NCBI GenBank assembly: GCA_001953115.1
Contig: LSSL01002901.1
Coordinates: 1-37,070 of the forward strand
DNA length: 37,070 bases
Direction of reading: 5' to 3'
Source of the DNA: Smittium mucronatum
Taxonomy: Eukaryota; Kickxellomycota; Harpellomycetes; Harpellales; Legeriomycetaceae
This document shows positions 1 through 12,333 of the stretch, one piece after another; positions within the stretch are counted from its first letter, which is position 1, and each line of letters begins with the position of its first letter. The notes beneath the pieces were generated by a model, which did not search any database, was not told the DNA's origin, and saw nothing but the letters and a program-made list of their open reading frames with translations. Both the position numbers and the translations under genes were made by a program.

Positions 1-2788
1 ATTCATTTTTTTTTATTTGCTTTCACTTTTTTCTGAAACTTCCTTAGAAAATGTGTACTTAATTGCGAGTTTTTTCATCAAAGTAATATGTACATAGCTT
101 AAAAACTCTATTTTTTTTTATCGAAAATGCGATCTATCCCTCTAATGTTATAAATACTTTCTCGATATATATTAGCTTGCTAACTAGTAAATCAACATCT
201 TCACCACATTTAAATTATATTTTTAAATTTCCTAAAGCTTTCTCCGAAAAATTCAAAGAGAAATTAAAAAGGGAAAATTACGAAAATATCAAGCTATTAC
301 TCTGGAATAAATGGTTCTATTTCAAACCCTTTTTTTTATTCAAAAAATAAAATAAAATAATAAAATAAACTGTTTATTATGTATAATTTGTTGTAAAGGC
401 GGTAAATTTAATTAAAATAAATGAATTTATTCAAAAAAAAATATACAGAATATGGATATTTGTATTTTAACAGAGTTATCTTTCAATTGAGGTGAAAATG
501 TTATTTTATTTTTTCGAATAACAACTTGTGTCAATTAAATAGTTTATAGGAGGCTTCTGAATAATTAAAATTTCACTGTAATTTATTCAATCCATTCACT
601 TCTTTTTTTTTTTGAGAAATTTATTTCATTTTCAGATAGGAGAATTAAATTGATGAGCAATTACAAAAAAAAATTAAAATTTAAAAATGGCCGTTTTTTT
701 CAGTTACATATATCATTTAGGTATCAGGTTTTACTCTTGAAAATTTAAATTATTTATAAATTGACATTTATAGGAAAATAAAATATTTAATCAAGAATGC
801 TGGTCTTCTTTAATTTTGAATGTGGTAAACTATTCCAAGAATCCGCGAAGAATAATTGATAGAGTAATTATAAAAAGTGAATTATTTAAATTAATCATAT
901 AAATCGGATTATTTTAGTTAATTCGGCTTAAATTAGAAATTTAATTCCCCTTTTTTTTCATAAAAAGAAATAATAGTTTTTTTTAGAGATTCAGCAATTA
1001 TTATGTTAGTAAAAAGAAAAATTTTGGGGGGTTTTTTCAAAAATAAAAACCTAATCCCTTGACTTCATTTTAACCAAAAAAAAAGTATTATTGAATACTC
1101 GGATTTATTTTTACCCCCATGCAATGGGAATGAGATATGGAAAAATAATCATTAATTTAACTCCGGTTTTCATTGAATGAAATTTTTTTGACCGATATAC
1201 ATTTTTACTCAAAAAATTGCATAATTTAACTTTTTCCAAATACAAATTCCATAATATGCGCATAAAAACGTGTTTAATCGATTTTATAATGTAAAATATG
1301 TTTTAATACCCACTAAAAACATACATAATATAGGCTTTTAGAAAAATTTACAGGTATTAATGTAATAATTAGGGTTATGTGTCTGTATTTTTTTATGTTT
1401 AAATGTTATTAAATTTTTAAAAAGTTACTCTTATTAATACTAACACAAAATTATCAAATTTCTAACAATATAGCAACAAAAAATGGCTTTTTAGCGTCTT
1501 TTAATTCCAGAAATTACGATTAAATATACTTAAAATGTGATTTGAGCTTATTTTGCCAATAATAAAAAATACATTAAGGCTAAAATATGGAAAATATAAT
1601 AACTTCAATGAGTTTTAATAATCGTTTGAAATTTGAAAATTCAAGGTTAAACCCTGAAATAACAATCAAATTCTCTTTGAATATGGTTAGCTAAACTTTT
1701 ATAAACATCAGGAAATTTTTAATCTCAAATTCATTCTCCCATAAGATAAAAATAAAAATAAAAAGGTCCAAACACAACCTCTTGAAAGAAACCAAAGATT
1801 TTGTCAATGGAAAATATAGTATTTTTTAAGAAATGTCTATAATATTATTTTCAAAATGTGAAATCCAAGGTATTTTTATTATCTTTTTATTGAAAATATA
1901 TCAAAAAATATCACAGATAGATGTTTTTCAAAATGGTAAAATTAAATATAAAAAAAATTTCTATCACTTATTTTTTTAATAGAGGAGGGATAATTATACA
2001 AAATTTAATTAAAATTTATAACGTACTATAAAAACCCTTTATAAACAATAAATAGCTTTTAATTTTTTTTTGAGAATTTAGGTTTAGTGAATAATCAATT
2101 TTTTTACATATAGAATATATTTTTCATTTAAAAAGTTGATAAGAATTGTTCTAAAAAAACTTTTATTTTTTAAAATCATAAGAACATAAATAGAACCAAT
2201 TCCATTAACAAGTCTGATGTATGATGTATGACATAATATTAGATCAAAAATTAGAATAATATTTATTCTCTAAGAAATAATTGGTGAGGATAAAAAAAGA
2301 AAAAATGAGTGGATATTTTAGGATAAAAAGTATTTAAAAAAATTACTTGTACTAAATAGTAAATATTTTCATTTAAAGAGATATATGTATTTAATAAATA
2401 TAATCTTTAGTCCATTGTTTGAGGGGTTTGAAATTTTGAGGTCTGGAAAAGTGCAATATTAAGTTTTAATTTCTATAAAAAAAAATACATATACCTTCAT
2501 TTTTAAATTGAATTGATGGAAAAAAAGAAAAAAAAAGAATAATAAAACAAAAATACTAAATAAATTTAAAATGAATTAAATTTTTATTGGTTTAAATTAT
2601 TATTTCTTGCAATTTAACAAAAAAATAAAATTCCAGTTTTTAATACAAATATTATAAATTTAATTTTATACCAATAAATATATATAAGCATTTAGAAATT
2701 ATAAAAATAAGTCAAAAATCAAAATTTTAACATCTAGAGAATGTAAAAATCAAATTCCTAATAACGAATTATCTCCTAACAATGTTAC
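1..2788. other. AT-rich gene-free stretch
   Basis: No reading frame of useful length begins with ATG on either strand here, and I recognise no protein, RNA gene or mobile-element motif. The sequence is dominated by A and T tracts with many stop codons in all frames. A short tandem duplication (GATGTAT twice) lies near 2,216-2,229. I read this as neutral intergenic DNA, possibly mobile-element debris too old to recognise. Confidence 0.7.
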
Positions 2789-2974
2789 TCAGAAGAGGAA
2801 ACCCTCATTGATTTATTTAATATGAAAATAAAATTTAGTAGTTCCAATCCCATAGTATTAGAAAAAGCTACAAAATTGAACCCTAATTCTTAGTTTTTTA
2901 AAAAAATTAGAGCTCGTTTGAATCTGCTGAAGAAAAATCAAACGGAGCGATTTAGAAGAAGAATAAGAGGCTAG
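2789..2974 (+). pseudogene. Coding-like relic, possibly a SANT/Myb-like fragment
   Basis: One frame runs for 61 codons with a single internal stop (TAG at 2,891) before ending at TAG 2,972. It reads SEEETLIDLF near its start and then a basic stretch (KKIRARLNLLKKNQ, RFRRRIRG). The acidic/hydrophobic opening resembles the first helix of Myb/SANT-type domains, which also occur in the accessory protein of Harbinger transposons. Local GC is higher than in the flanks. There is no start codon and the family assignment is only a resemblance; it could be any decayed ORF. Confidence 0.15.
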
Positions 2975-4011
2975 ATGTCTTTATTATTCCTAAAAATGAT
3001 CAAAATAAGTATCCCGTTTCAATTAATCAATTATTTTGTAATGACCCAATCATTATTGATTGCTCACATTACCCCTGATTTCACGTTTAAATTTAATTTA
3101 CTATTTTAATAATTTTCTAATACCTTTATAAGCAGCTCGCATTCCCACTTTTGGAAATGCAAGCTTTTCAGCTAGTTTAATCTTTTTAATTCCTTGAAAT
3201 ATACTTATTCTAAAACCCACATTTTTCCGAGTCCTTACATATAGAGGGATTCACTTCAAAAACCAAAAATCTTTAAATAAGTCTAGTATTTATATAAAAA
3301 CATTTTTTTGACTTATTAAAAGTCAATTTTCAGTTGATAAAGGACATTTTATCAATCATTTTGCATTTTATTAATAACTAAACGAGATTCAAAGAAATTA
3401 ACAGAAAATCTCCATTTTAATAACTTAAGGCAATCCGTATTAGAGGAACTTTAACAATTAATTTATCTGTATTAGATCATTTTAAATATGTCGAAATCAC
3501 ATTATGAGATTATGCAAAATCTTCTGATTTATAGTGGAACACTTAATAAAGAGAAAAATGATCCAAAAAAATTATTATATTGAATATTTGAAACAAACAC
3601 TGCCCAGAGGAAATTTGGGACCTCCAATGTTAGTCCAATGGAAGATAATAACTAAAAATATATTGTGTATGTTATCAGGGGCGATTTCGAAAACATATAT
3701 ATTTTAAAAAAATGAATTTCCAAAGGCTGAATGGTATTAAAGAGGAGCCCCCCCCCCCCCAAAAAAAATAATCACAATTTTTCTTCTCCAAGATTGATTC
3801 CAGATCAAAAAAAAAAAATTACAGGGGACGGTATTACGACAGCATAGTAAATAGAAGAAGGCTTTGAATGTTTTTAAAGGAGTACCATAAAAATTTGAGG
3901 GTTATTACTGATTTTTAAAATGAAAATTTATTACATTAAGGTAGTTTTTTTAAAAAAAAAATTATGATAAAGATGGATTAAGTTAATAATATACGAGTGC
4001 TATAATAATAA
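2975..4011. other. AT-rich stretch without a gene
   Basis: No supportable gene. The interval contains slightly GC-richer islands (3,600-3,700 and 3,830-3,910) that give short stop-free runs in some frames but no motif I recognise, and a 13-nt C homopolymer listed separately. Confidence 0.6.
3748..3760. repeat. Poly-C tract (13 C)
   Basis: Thirteen consecutive C residues, directly followed by a run of A. C homopolymers of this length are unexpected in a background this AT-rich. It may be genuine slippage at an old C-rich site or an assembly or sequencing artefact. Confidence 0.9.
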
Positions 4012-4158
4012 AAAAATTACAGAATAGTTATAGTGGAAATTATAGATATCGATAGAGACATAGAAGATAATCCTTGTGGATTTTTTGGGACAGAAGTCGG
4101 GGAGATGGGATATTATTTTTCAAATGAGAAAAAAATTTCCATAAAAACTATAGGCTAA
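4012..4158 (+). pseudogene. Coding-like relic, unassigned
   Basis: A 48-codon frame bounded by TAA at 4,009 and TAA at 4,156, without an ATG at its start. It contains VEIIDIDRDIEDN and then GFFGTEVGEMGYYF. The arrangement of an acidic VEI-D motif followed by a GFFG/WVFG-like strand vaguely recalls the catalytic start of ISXO2/IS1595-type DDE transposases, but the catalytic context is incomplete. Composition is richer in G and C than the surroundings. I treat it as an unassigned protein relic. Confidence 0.15.
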
Positions 4159-5165
4159 TTTCATAACTAAACTACATTGGCTATAATAATAAATATTATT
4201 TTAAAAACGTGAATTCTTTGACTGTTGTATTTTTTTAAAATGAATATATCAAAATATTTATCCAATATAAATCAATGTTATTTTTGGCGTTGCCTAATAT
4301 AAAATACAAATATTTTGAACTTAAATAGCCCAAAAAATGCATCAGGAATCGTTATACAGGTTATCTACAAACGTACACAGCAATATTATTCGGATAGAAA
4401 TGTTATTTATTTAAAAAATGTCACATTTTTGAAAAGTTTATACTAATATAAATGGATAAACTTCTATTTAAAAAGCGGCTAACTCGATATCAATGATTCA
4501 TGATTGAATTTTTAAAATTTTGGGTTTATAGCAATTGAAATTATACTCTATTCGATAAAAAAATCTTTATGCGGAAATTGGTTGGAAAATTTTGGTTTTA
4601 ATTGATTATTTAAGAATATTTAAAAATTATTTGCTGAGATTTGAAATGGATAACTGACCCGGCAAATTGAACTGAAAAATTAAATTTTATTAGAAATTTT
4701 TTTCTAAAATTAATAGCTATGGCCGGTAATTGATGATCAAAAATATTGATGAAATATATGATATAAAATAAATACATATTATTCACTAAACATGAAAATA
4801 TTGAAATATTAACGGATTTTATGAATTTTTTCAAAGATATAAAATAATTTCTCCCAAAAAAATAAATAATTTAAAAATTCAGCCTCGATATTCGATTTCG
4901 GGTAACCGATTCATGACTTCAACCCCTATTTCAAATTTAGATTAAAAATTTGAAATATTTTTATAATTAAATTTAGATTGTTAAGAATTAAGAGTTAAAA
5001 ATACAACATATATTATTTCCTGTCAAACTAAAATAAATAGACATATATTTTTAATGCAATTTAAAATTTTCTTTAAAATAAGAGCTCAATATATGTTTTT
5101 TGGGAATATTTTCTTAAATTATACTATCAATAGAAAGTATCCAGTTTTTTAAAATTAAGATATAT

Positions 5166-5188
5166 AATTTCAATTTCGAATTGAAATT
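5166..5188. repeat. Perfect 10-bp inverted repeat
   Basis: AATTTCAATT at 5,166-5,175 is followed after three bases by its exact reverse complement at 5,179-5,188, so it could fold into a small hairpin. A 16-nt T run follows within 15 bases. In DNA this AT-rich such palindromes arise by chance, and nothing nearby gives it a role. Confidence 0.6.
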
Positions 5189-6808
5189 TCATGAAAAAGG
5201 TTTTTTTTTTTTTTTTGGTAATTTTAATGATTTTTATTCATATTTAATCTTAGTCTTTTTATTTTTTCAATTTTGACAATATTAAGTTAAAAAATCCCGC
5301 AAGTTATTAATTTTTATTAGTTTTATTTTGAAGAATTTAGTTATTCAGCATATAATTTTTTCTTTATTAATATAGCCAAAAAAATTAGTTTTTTCTAAAA
5401 AGAAATAATATATCATAAAACCAAAGATTTTTATTCTAAAATCAACGGAACCAAACTTTGATATACATAATTATTGTTCTAAATATCAAAATAAATGTTT
5501 AACAGTTTAATAGATAGAGGTGTTTTCCTAAAATTTTCGTCTTAAACCTCAAGTCGTCTCAAAAAAGTCTCCTTAATTTTGCAAAAGTCAGACAAATAAT
5601 TATAAATTTTAATAATAGTTAGAAGGGAGGGAATCTAATGCTATAAATTATATTTAAACTTTTAAAAAAAGATAAAAATAAGAAATTAAAATACTATAAT
5701 GGACGATATATTTCGACTGCAGTATAAAAATATAAAAAATGATGGAATAAATATCATTTTTTTGTGGGAGTAGTACTCCCATTTTTTTGTAATGAACTTT
5801 GTATCTGAATCAACAATAAAAATACACACACATATATATATTATTGAAATTCCAAATAAATGTATTTCTCTACATATTTTCATCCATTCCGTTCTTCAGT
5901 ATTAAAATAAAAACTGGGTTAAAGCTATTTTTTTTAAAAAAAAAGTGTATATACTTATAAGTAATATCTTTTAAGGCGCAGTAAAATTTACATCAAGATT
6001 CAACTAAATTCCAAAAACCGAATTGAACTAACCCAAAATTAAATAAAAAAATCAATTGAAACAGCGAATTTAACAAAAAAATTTATTATGCCTTATTTTT
6101 TACCCCGTTTTATTGATAATCCCCAGAATTCTCTTTTATAAATTTCTAGTTAATTATTTTTTCTTGATTTGAGTAAAATGAGAGCTCAGTACCACTACAG
6201 AATCATTTTCATTTTTCATTTCTTAAACTATTTATTGCGATGTGAATATTCAGTTTATTCTGGATTCAATTCTGAAATCCAAGTTTAAAATTCTGAATAT
6301 TGATTCTGACAGTTGTAGATCCTATAAAAATTACGATTCCATACTAAAATATTTGTATAATTTGAAATATTTGTAATTTTTTCTCAATTATAATTTTGGG
6401 GATCCTCTGTTATATGTACAAAATTTTGTATCGACTGTATTTTAATCGTCAATTTATTTATTTATTTTTTTCGAAATTTTTAAAAATTATAATAAAATCT
6501 CTTTTATATTCTTATACATATTTTTTATCATCACAATATTTGTGCATATAGGAAGCATACATGCATTTTTTGATAATATAATAATTTTTTAATAGAGAAA
6601 ATATATAAATAAATAACTCAATGATAAAAGATGCCAATAAAAAAAATAGCTCTTTATATCATAAAAGCCCTAGTATTTTTTTTTAAAATACCATATAATT
6701 TTTTAAGCGAAGTTTTTATAAAACTTATATGTGAATTATATAGTGAATTCAAGTATTTATCAATAAATCGTGCATTAATTTATGAAGATTTTCTTAATAT
6801 TTATCTCT

Positions 6809-6841
6809 AAAATCTTATTAAAATCTTAATAAAATCTTTAA
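6809..6841. repeat. 11-bp tandem repeat, three copies
   Basis: Three consecutive 11-nt units: AAAATCTTATT, AAAATCTTAAT and AAAATCTTTAA. The first eight bases are identical in the first two copies and differ by one base in the third. It is a small minisatellite, probably from replication slippage, with no coding context. Confidence 0.7.
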
Positions 6842-9800
6842 AATTTTATAATTCATTCAATATTATTAGCTATATATTTTAATTACTTATCAACCCCTTC
6901 AATTAATTTATAGAAATTAACCGAAAATATAAATTGCTTATATGTCTTTTATTAAAAAGTGTTTTTTCAATTTAGGGGTTTTCGGAACTTTTTTTTTCAA
7001 TAAAAAATAGGCAGTTTGGCGTTAAATTACCTTTGGCTGAGCCCAAAATTAAATTAAAATACTATTAGTTGAGGCTAGTATTGCATCTTTTAAAAACAAA
7101 TTGATAATCTAATGAAAAAAGATAAATTTTAATTAAGTGTTTATGTGAACTAAAAAATGCGGGCCATTTTTAGAAAAATACCCTGAAATATTACTTATTA
7201 TGATATGGGATTTTTTTAAACAATCAAAGTTTATTTTTCCGCGAATCTATTCATTCAGATTATATAACAGCATTCTATTTTCTAAAAAATGTATATCTTT
7301 TTAAAATTATAGTAATATTTCTTAAGTTGTATTTATCGCAACTATTATATATTAATTATTACTGAAATTCCTCTAATATGTATTACAAACCGAAATTTTT
7401 ATAGAAGATAATTTAATAAGCTTTCATATGTTAAAATTAAGAATAAAATGGCGAAATATGAATTAAATGTCACTATTTTTCGATTTAATAAAAAAAAAAA
7501 TTGCACATTTAAGCCTTTATATCTCACATAACTAAACTCACTAAAATATTATCAATAATAAGAATAATAGACGAATAAAAGTTCAAAACTTAATCAGTTC
7601 TTGTATTAAATAAATGTAAAAGGTATTGTTATCAAATATTTAATTTATATTTTCTAATTATCATTTAGTATTTAGGGGCGAAAGTTACCATAATATTCCA
7701 TCATTAAAATTCGGTGTTTTATAATAGGATAATCATGAAATTATAAGGATTGAATTTTAAATTTTAAAAATATTATTAGTAGACTCTTTTAAAGCCAACA
7801 GTAAAAAAGCTTCCATAATTTTTTTATTAATAGAATATATTTTGTCAAAAATATCCAAATTTTAATTAATTTTTTTAACTATAAACGAATAAAAATTCTT
7901 TTTTCAATAAAAGGGCTAAATAAATAAATAAATTCGATTTAAACCCATCAGCAAAAGCTATCATTTTTTTTTGAGGTGGATATTTTGGTAAAGTAGCTAT
8001 TCTCACTAATAATTAACTTAAATTTGACCACGATAAAACTATTTGAATGTAGAATGCCAAAACCGTATGCATTTAAATCTAAACTACATTAAAATCGACA
8101 CTAGGTTCTATTTGAAAGTTTTTTTTAACTTTAAATATATCTAAAGATAACTTATGATACTAAATCCCACAAAAAGCACAGAAGAAAAATGTAGTAAAAT
8201 ATCTCAACCCTTAAAATACTCCCATTAATCGATATGTTAAAAAAATCTTAATTTTTATCTAAAATGTAGGTTGAAATGTGGGAAAAAATACAAATTTTTT
8301 ATTAAACTATAATTTAATGTTATAATCCAATTTATTAATTACCATAGTTTTATTATAACTGCAAAGAATAAAAATGAATTAAAATCTTAAAATAAAAACA
8401 ACTACATGAATATCTGAAGTGAAGTTTTTACATATATGGCAAATTCCAATTTACTTTTGGTAACGATTTCTTGGGAAAAAACTTTAAATTGGTTATGAAA
8501 TATCCACTTTTTTACGCTTCATCATAATCAAGATATGATACAGACTACTAAATATGATTATATTTTTAAAAAAAAATTCAATACTCTTTTTAAATAATAT
8601 AAATATCTCAAAAAAAGATATTAAAAACAAAAAAAAAAACTAAATCAAAATCAAAATTACAATTAATTCTTGATAAGAAATTAAATTTTTTAGCCGCTTA
8701 AAAAACAAATATCTAATACGCCCTTCAAAAGAATACTCTATATTATTCACTAGCCGATATTCCAATTTAAAATGATGCATATTTTAGCAATTGCATACTT
8801 AAAATGTTAACTTTAGCTATAACTACAAATACGATTTCCCGAAATTTTATACATATTAAAAATTCTTTTTTGAATTAAAAAAGGATTATATAACATACCT
8901 GAAGTTTATTATTAATTCATTATTATTATTTTTTCTACAAGTTCAAAATGAAATTTTCCTTTCTAGATTAAGATAATAAAAGTATATTAGATATAAATCA
9001 AAATTTCAAGATAAAATAAGTAGATATCAAGTTTTGATATAAATATTTTTTTAGTTATAAAAAAATCCCCAAATTAAAAAAAAAACTTGGATTTATAGTT
9101 TTTTTTTTCATATTCAGGAGATGAATTTTGGTCAATAGTTCTCTTCAAAACTTGCGGTGTTTCTAAAGAAAAAAAAATGTATTTTTTATGAAAAGATTAA
9201 CTTTCTTTCAATTTAATTATAATGGCTAATAATTTGTTAGATGTTTCTGTTTATCCAAAGCAATTAAAATTTTGCTCAAGAATGAACATAGATAGACTAT
9301 AATCTAAAAAAGTGATCAAAAAAATGGGAATGAGAAAAAAATTCACGAATTGACGTATTTCGCACATTTTATGATGAAAAAAATATACCAAAAAGATTAT
9401 ACATGTATTTTCATTATTTTCATTAGATATAATTTTTTATGCTTACTAAGGTCTATTAGGTTTAAAAAAATTGAAACAGCATTTATTATTTTTGGAGTAT
9501 ATTTTTGAAAAAAATTCATTTATTAAAATTTATAAGGAATTATTTAAAGCTACCTTTGTCATAGATTTTTTGCTCTCATGAAGCCATTATTTTTTCAAGT
9601 TTTTATCCCAAATTTTTATTATAATTAAAACTATGAATAAATATCTTCAAAGAGTTAAGTTCTATAAAAATTTTAAATCAATTTTTTCTAATCTAAGATA
9701 TGAGCGCTTTTTACTGTCTCTTTTTATAAGACCTGGTTTCCTCAAACCTTATAGAGTATTAAAAATTCAAATAATCCATTATAAACGGAGTTTATGATGT

Positions 9801-9850
9801 ATACAAATTTTCTAAAGCTACTTTAATATCAAAAAATTCCTCTGTATTTT

Positions 9851-10027
9851 CTAGACAACACTTTTATTTATCACTATTTGATTTAAAACTGTATTTAAGT
9901 CATCCAAAAAGTTATCTGCTACATTTCTTCCATTTTAATCGACTAAACTATGTACCATTCTGGGTTCAGTTTGTAAAAGAGATAAATTTTCTTGAGAGCC
10001 AAGATTTATTGAGTCTAAATAATCATT
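9851..10027 (-). pseudogene. Coding-like relic downstream of the transposase relic
   Basis: Read on the minus strand from 10,027 to the TAG at 9,851-9,853, this frame has 59 codons with one internal stop (TAA at 9,935-9,937). It includes YLDSINLGSQENLSLL, MVHSLVD and, after the stop, NGRNVADNFLDDLNTVLNQ. I do not recognise the family. It follows the transposase relic on the same strand with essentially no gap, so it may be a frameshifted C-terminal part of that protein or a second protein of the same element. Confidence 0.2.
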
Positions 10028-10029
10028 TT

Positions 10030-10642
10030 ATCAATTTTTATTAAGATTAAGCGTTATAGTCATCATAAATTTCTTTTTCAATTCTAAACATAATTTTCTT
10101 TAATTATTTATCATTCATAATAGATAAAGATTTAGCATCGATTCTACAATTTTTTGGGGGTTTTTCATGAAAATTTTCTAAGCACTTTCCATGTTTCTAG
10201 TAACAGACATATATTGAAATGTCCCTTTAACTGTAGGACTTATAAACACAAATTTAACGTCATTAATAACCTCTATTTCTAGCTTTATTTAATAGTGGTG
10301 ATACTCCCCATATTATAATACCTTCCCGCCCTCAAAGATTCCGGATGGCCTGCTTATGAAAAAAACAGTACAATCAATTATTTTAACAACGTCCTTATTA
10401 TTTTTAGGTACCATTGATCTTCATAGCTGCTCCTCCTTCTTGATAAAACAAAGATATAGTTTCAGCGATAATTCCATAACAATACCTGCAGTTGAATTAA
10501 CTATGCTACTTGTCGAAGGTCCAGATATTTTGAAATTTCTTAATATTTTTTTAAAATTAAAATAATGAATAAGATATATCATAAAAATAAGCATTTTTTT
10601 CTTTGGCATAAATTTGGTTCTTCGTTCTTTTCGAAATTCCAC
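10030..10642 (-). pseudogene. Decayed DDE transposase (HTH_Tnp_4/DDE_Tnp_4, IS5/Harbinger superfamily)
   Basis: Read on the minus strand, the N-terminal part (10,642-10,424) contains LRNFKISGPSTSSIVN, the pattern of the helix-turn-helix that precedes the nuclease domain in DDE_Tnp_4 transposases (usually F-x-IS-x-STVS-x-I). After a stop (TGA 10,421-10,423) the same frame continues with VVKIIDCTVFFISRPSG. This is the signature of the first catalytic Asp of this family (I-I-D-CTE-F-I-x-RPS); the Asp codon is 10,373-10,375. It is followed by YGEYHHY and VKFVFISPT, matching the family's S-x-Y-K-x-H-N-x-x-KFLI-x-I-x-PTG block. After a frame change, LSIMNDK (Asp codon 10,110-10,112) fits the second catalytic Asp (V/I-M-x-DKGF). 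Several in-frame stops and at least one frameshift make it non-functional. I did not find the third acidic residue with confidence, nor terminal inverted repeats. Confidence 0.6.
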
Positions 10643-12117
10643 ATTTATCAGACTTTTTTCATAAACTGAATAGACCTTTTAAAATTATTTAAGAGAACCT
10701 CAATAGGGGAATAAATATCCTATGTGTTTTTAAGTATTTTGTTATAATGCTCTGTGTAATTTCCTTTAAATCGCATAGATATTAAGAAATAGAGGTAGAA
10801 ACTAGAAATAAATCTACATCATCTTGATTTAAGCTCTTTATATTCGTTTATTTTGATAATCTTGCTATAGGATAGTTTTTCAGTTTATCGGATTATGCTT
10901 TTCTTTAAAAACATTGGGAAATAATAGTATTACTCCAAGTTCTATTTTTATTATTAAAAAATTATGTATAATCTTTAAATAGTATATAAGCTAAAAATCA
11001 TCTTAAAAATTCTTTTAAAAAAAATGAATTATTACGTATAAAATTTTCTACACATAGTAGATATTAGTTTCTTGTTAGAATGTGATTTTAACTAAAGAAA
11101 TATAACTCTCAATCATTATAAATTTATGCTTAAATCCTGGTGTTATATCAATATGAAAATTTAAAGCGTGGATTTTTATACGCGTAAATTTTACTACGAT
11201 CTTACTATAAGTAATTTATAAAGAAAAACAATTTGTTTTTAATTTGAATTTTTTCTGTTATTTCTCACTTATAGTTTCTATATAACGAAAATTCTATTGG
11301 TGCGCTTTAAAATGGGTTTAAGGAAATGATTTATTATATTATAAACTCTATATTTTTTTCGATTTTTAGATCAATTTTGCTCGAAATTCATTAAATCGAC
11401 AAAAATATTATCGGATAATTTACAAAATCATCAATAAAATAATCTTTTATTTGATAAATTACATATCATATTAAATTTACCGAAATTTGAATTTACTTTG
11501 ATAAAAATACGGCAATTTTAATTCAAGTTTTGCGTTGAGAAATTAATTGAAATATTTGAAATAATTTTTTAAATTTTTTTAAAACGCAGATAGTTAAATT
11601 TGTATAACAATTATAAAATTATTTTTTAAATTAAATGAACTAATTGAATTTGTTTAAAATAGAGTAATTTTATGAATAATAACTAATATATTGGATAATA
11701 ACCCACTAAAAAAGATTTTTCTTGGGCCTATAGGATAAAAGGAAGGTTCATTATTTTTAATTCGCATTTTTTAACATTATGGGTGCTTTATCAATTTAAT
11801 TATTTTAATATATATATATATATATATAATAAAAAATTACAAAGATACCTGTTCATAAAATGTTTTACGATAATCGAAAAATAGTTAAAAGTTATTTCTT
11901 TTCCAGAATTATTCATTACAAAAATAACAATAAATTTAAATTCTCTAATGATAAAAAATATGGACCCAAATAATTCATCAAATTTAATTTTTGAATTTCA
12001 TAATCAAAAGTGCTTCAAATTGTCTAAAAAGAAAATTGATGCGAATTCCGATTCTCGGATTAATATTTTAGAAATATTTTTGTCTTATTTATATTTCATA
12101 ATACCTTCGTTCCAAAT
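10643..12117. other. AT-rich stretch without a gene
   Basis: No gene or recognisable relic. It contains a 20-nt TA dinucleotide run (listed separately). It may include the 5' end of the transposon relic to its left, but I could not find a terminal inverted repeat. Confidence 0.6.
11809..11828. repeat. (TA)10 microsatellite
   Basis: Ten uninterrupted TA units. Simple-sequence repeats of this kind are expected in AT-rich intergenic DNA. Confidence 0.9.
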
Positions 12118-12333
12118 TTAAATAGTGGTAAGTCTTTTACTTGATATGTGGGATTTGGTGTAGCAGGATATGCTATTTTCAACTGGATAAAAAAATATCC
12201 TGAAAACCTCCTTAAATTCTATTATTATTATGCAGCCGTTTGGTTCGGAAATAATGTCAAAATTTGATTCCAGGTTTTTTCTATAATTATTTGATTTTTT
12301 TGTAACAAATAAATGAAAATCTCTGGTTTTCAC
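12118..12333 (-). pseudogene. Coding-like relic, possible transposase fragment
   Basis: A 71-codon minus-strand frame whose first codon in the open stretch is not ATG. It carries NGCIIIIEFKEVFRI followed by PVENSISCYTKSHIS. I associate a buried I-x-I-D-F-K-E-N strand followed by a P-x-E and Y-x-K motif with large repeated ORFs in fungi that look like transposases, where the strand would supply a catalytic acidic residue. This is from memory of the pattern only and is not a confident family call. No continuation in the same frame was found on either side. Confidence 0.25.

Larger units (their letters stand above)
4159..9850. other. AT-rich gene-free stretch
   Basis: About 5.7 kb of A/T-rich sequence. 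The reading frames on the minus strand near 4,610-4,834 and 5,686-5,883 are short, rich in I, F, N, K and Y codons, and match no family I know; they look like chance frames. A 16-nt T run occurs at 5,201-5,216. A 10-bp inverted repeat and an 11-bp tandem repeat are listed separately. Confidence 0.65.

Noticed and set aside
4610..5883. Minus-strand frames of 65-74 codons in the desert
   Set aside because: Composition is almost only I, F, N, K, Y and S as expected from random AT-rich DNA, with no motif and no relic neighbours.
10356..10565. Plus-strand 69-codon ORF with ATG and a hydrophobic, signal-peptide-like N-terminus
   Set aside because: It lies exactly antisense to the transposase relic, whose minus-strand reading carries specific family motifs. 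The apparent signal peptide is a by-product of the complementary sequence.
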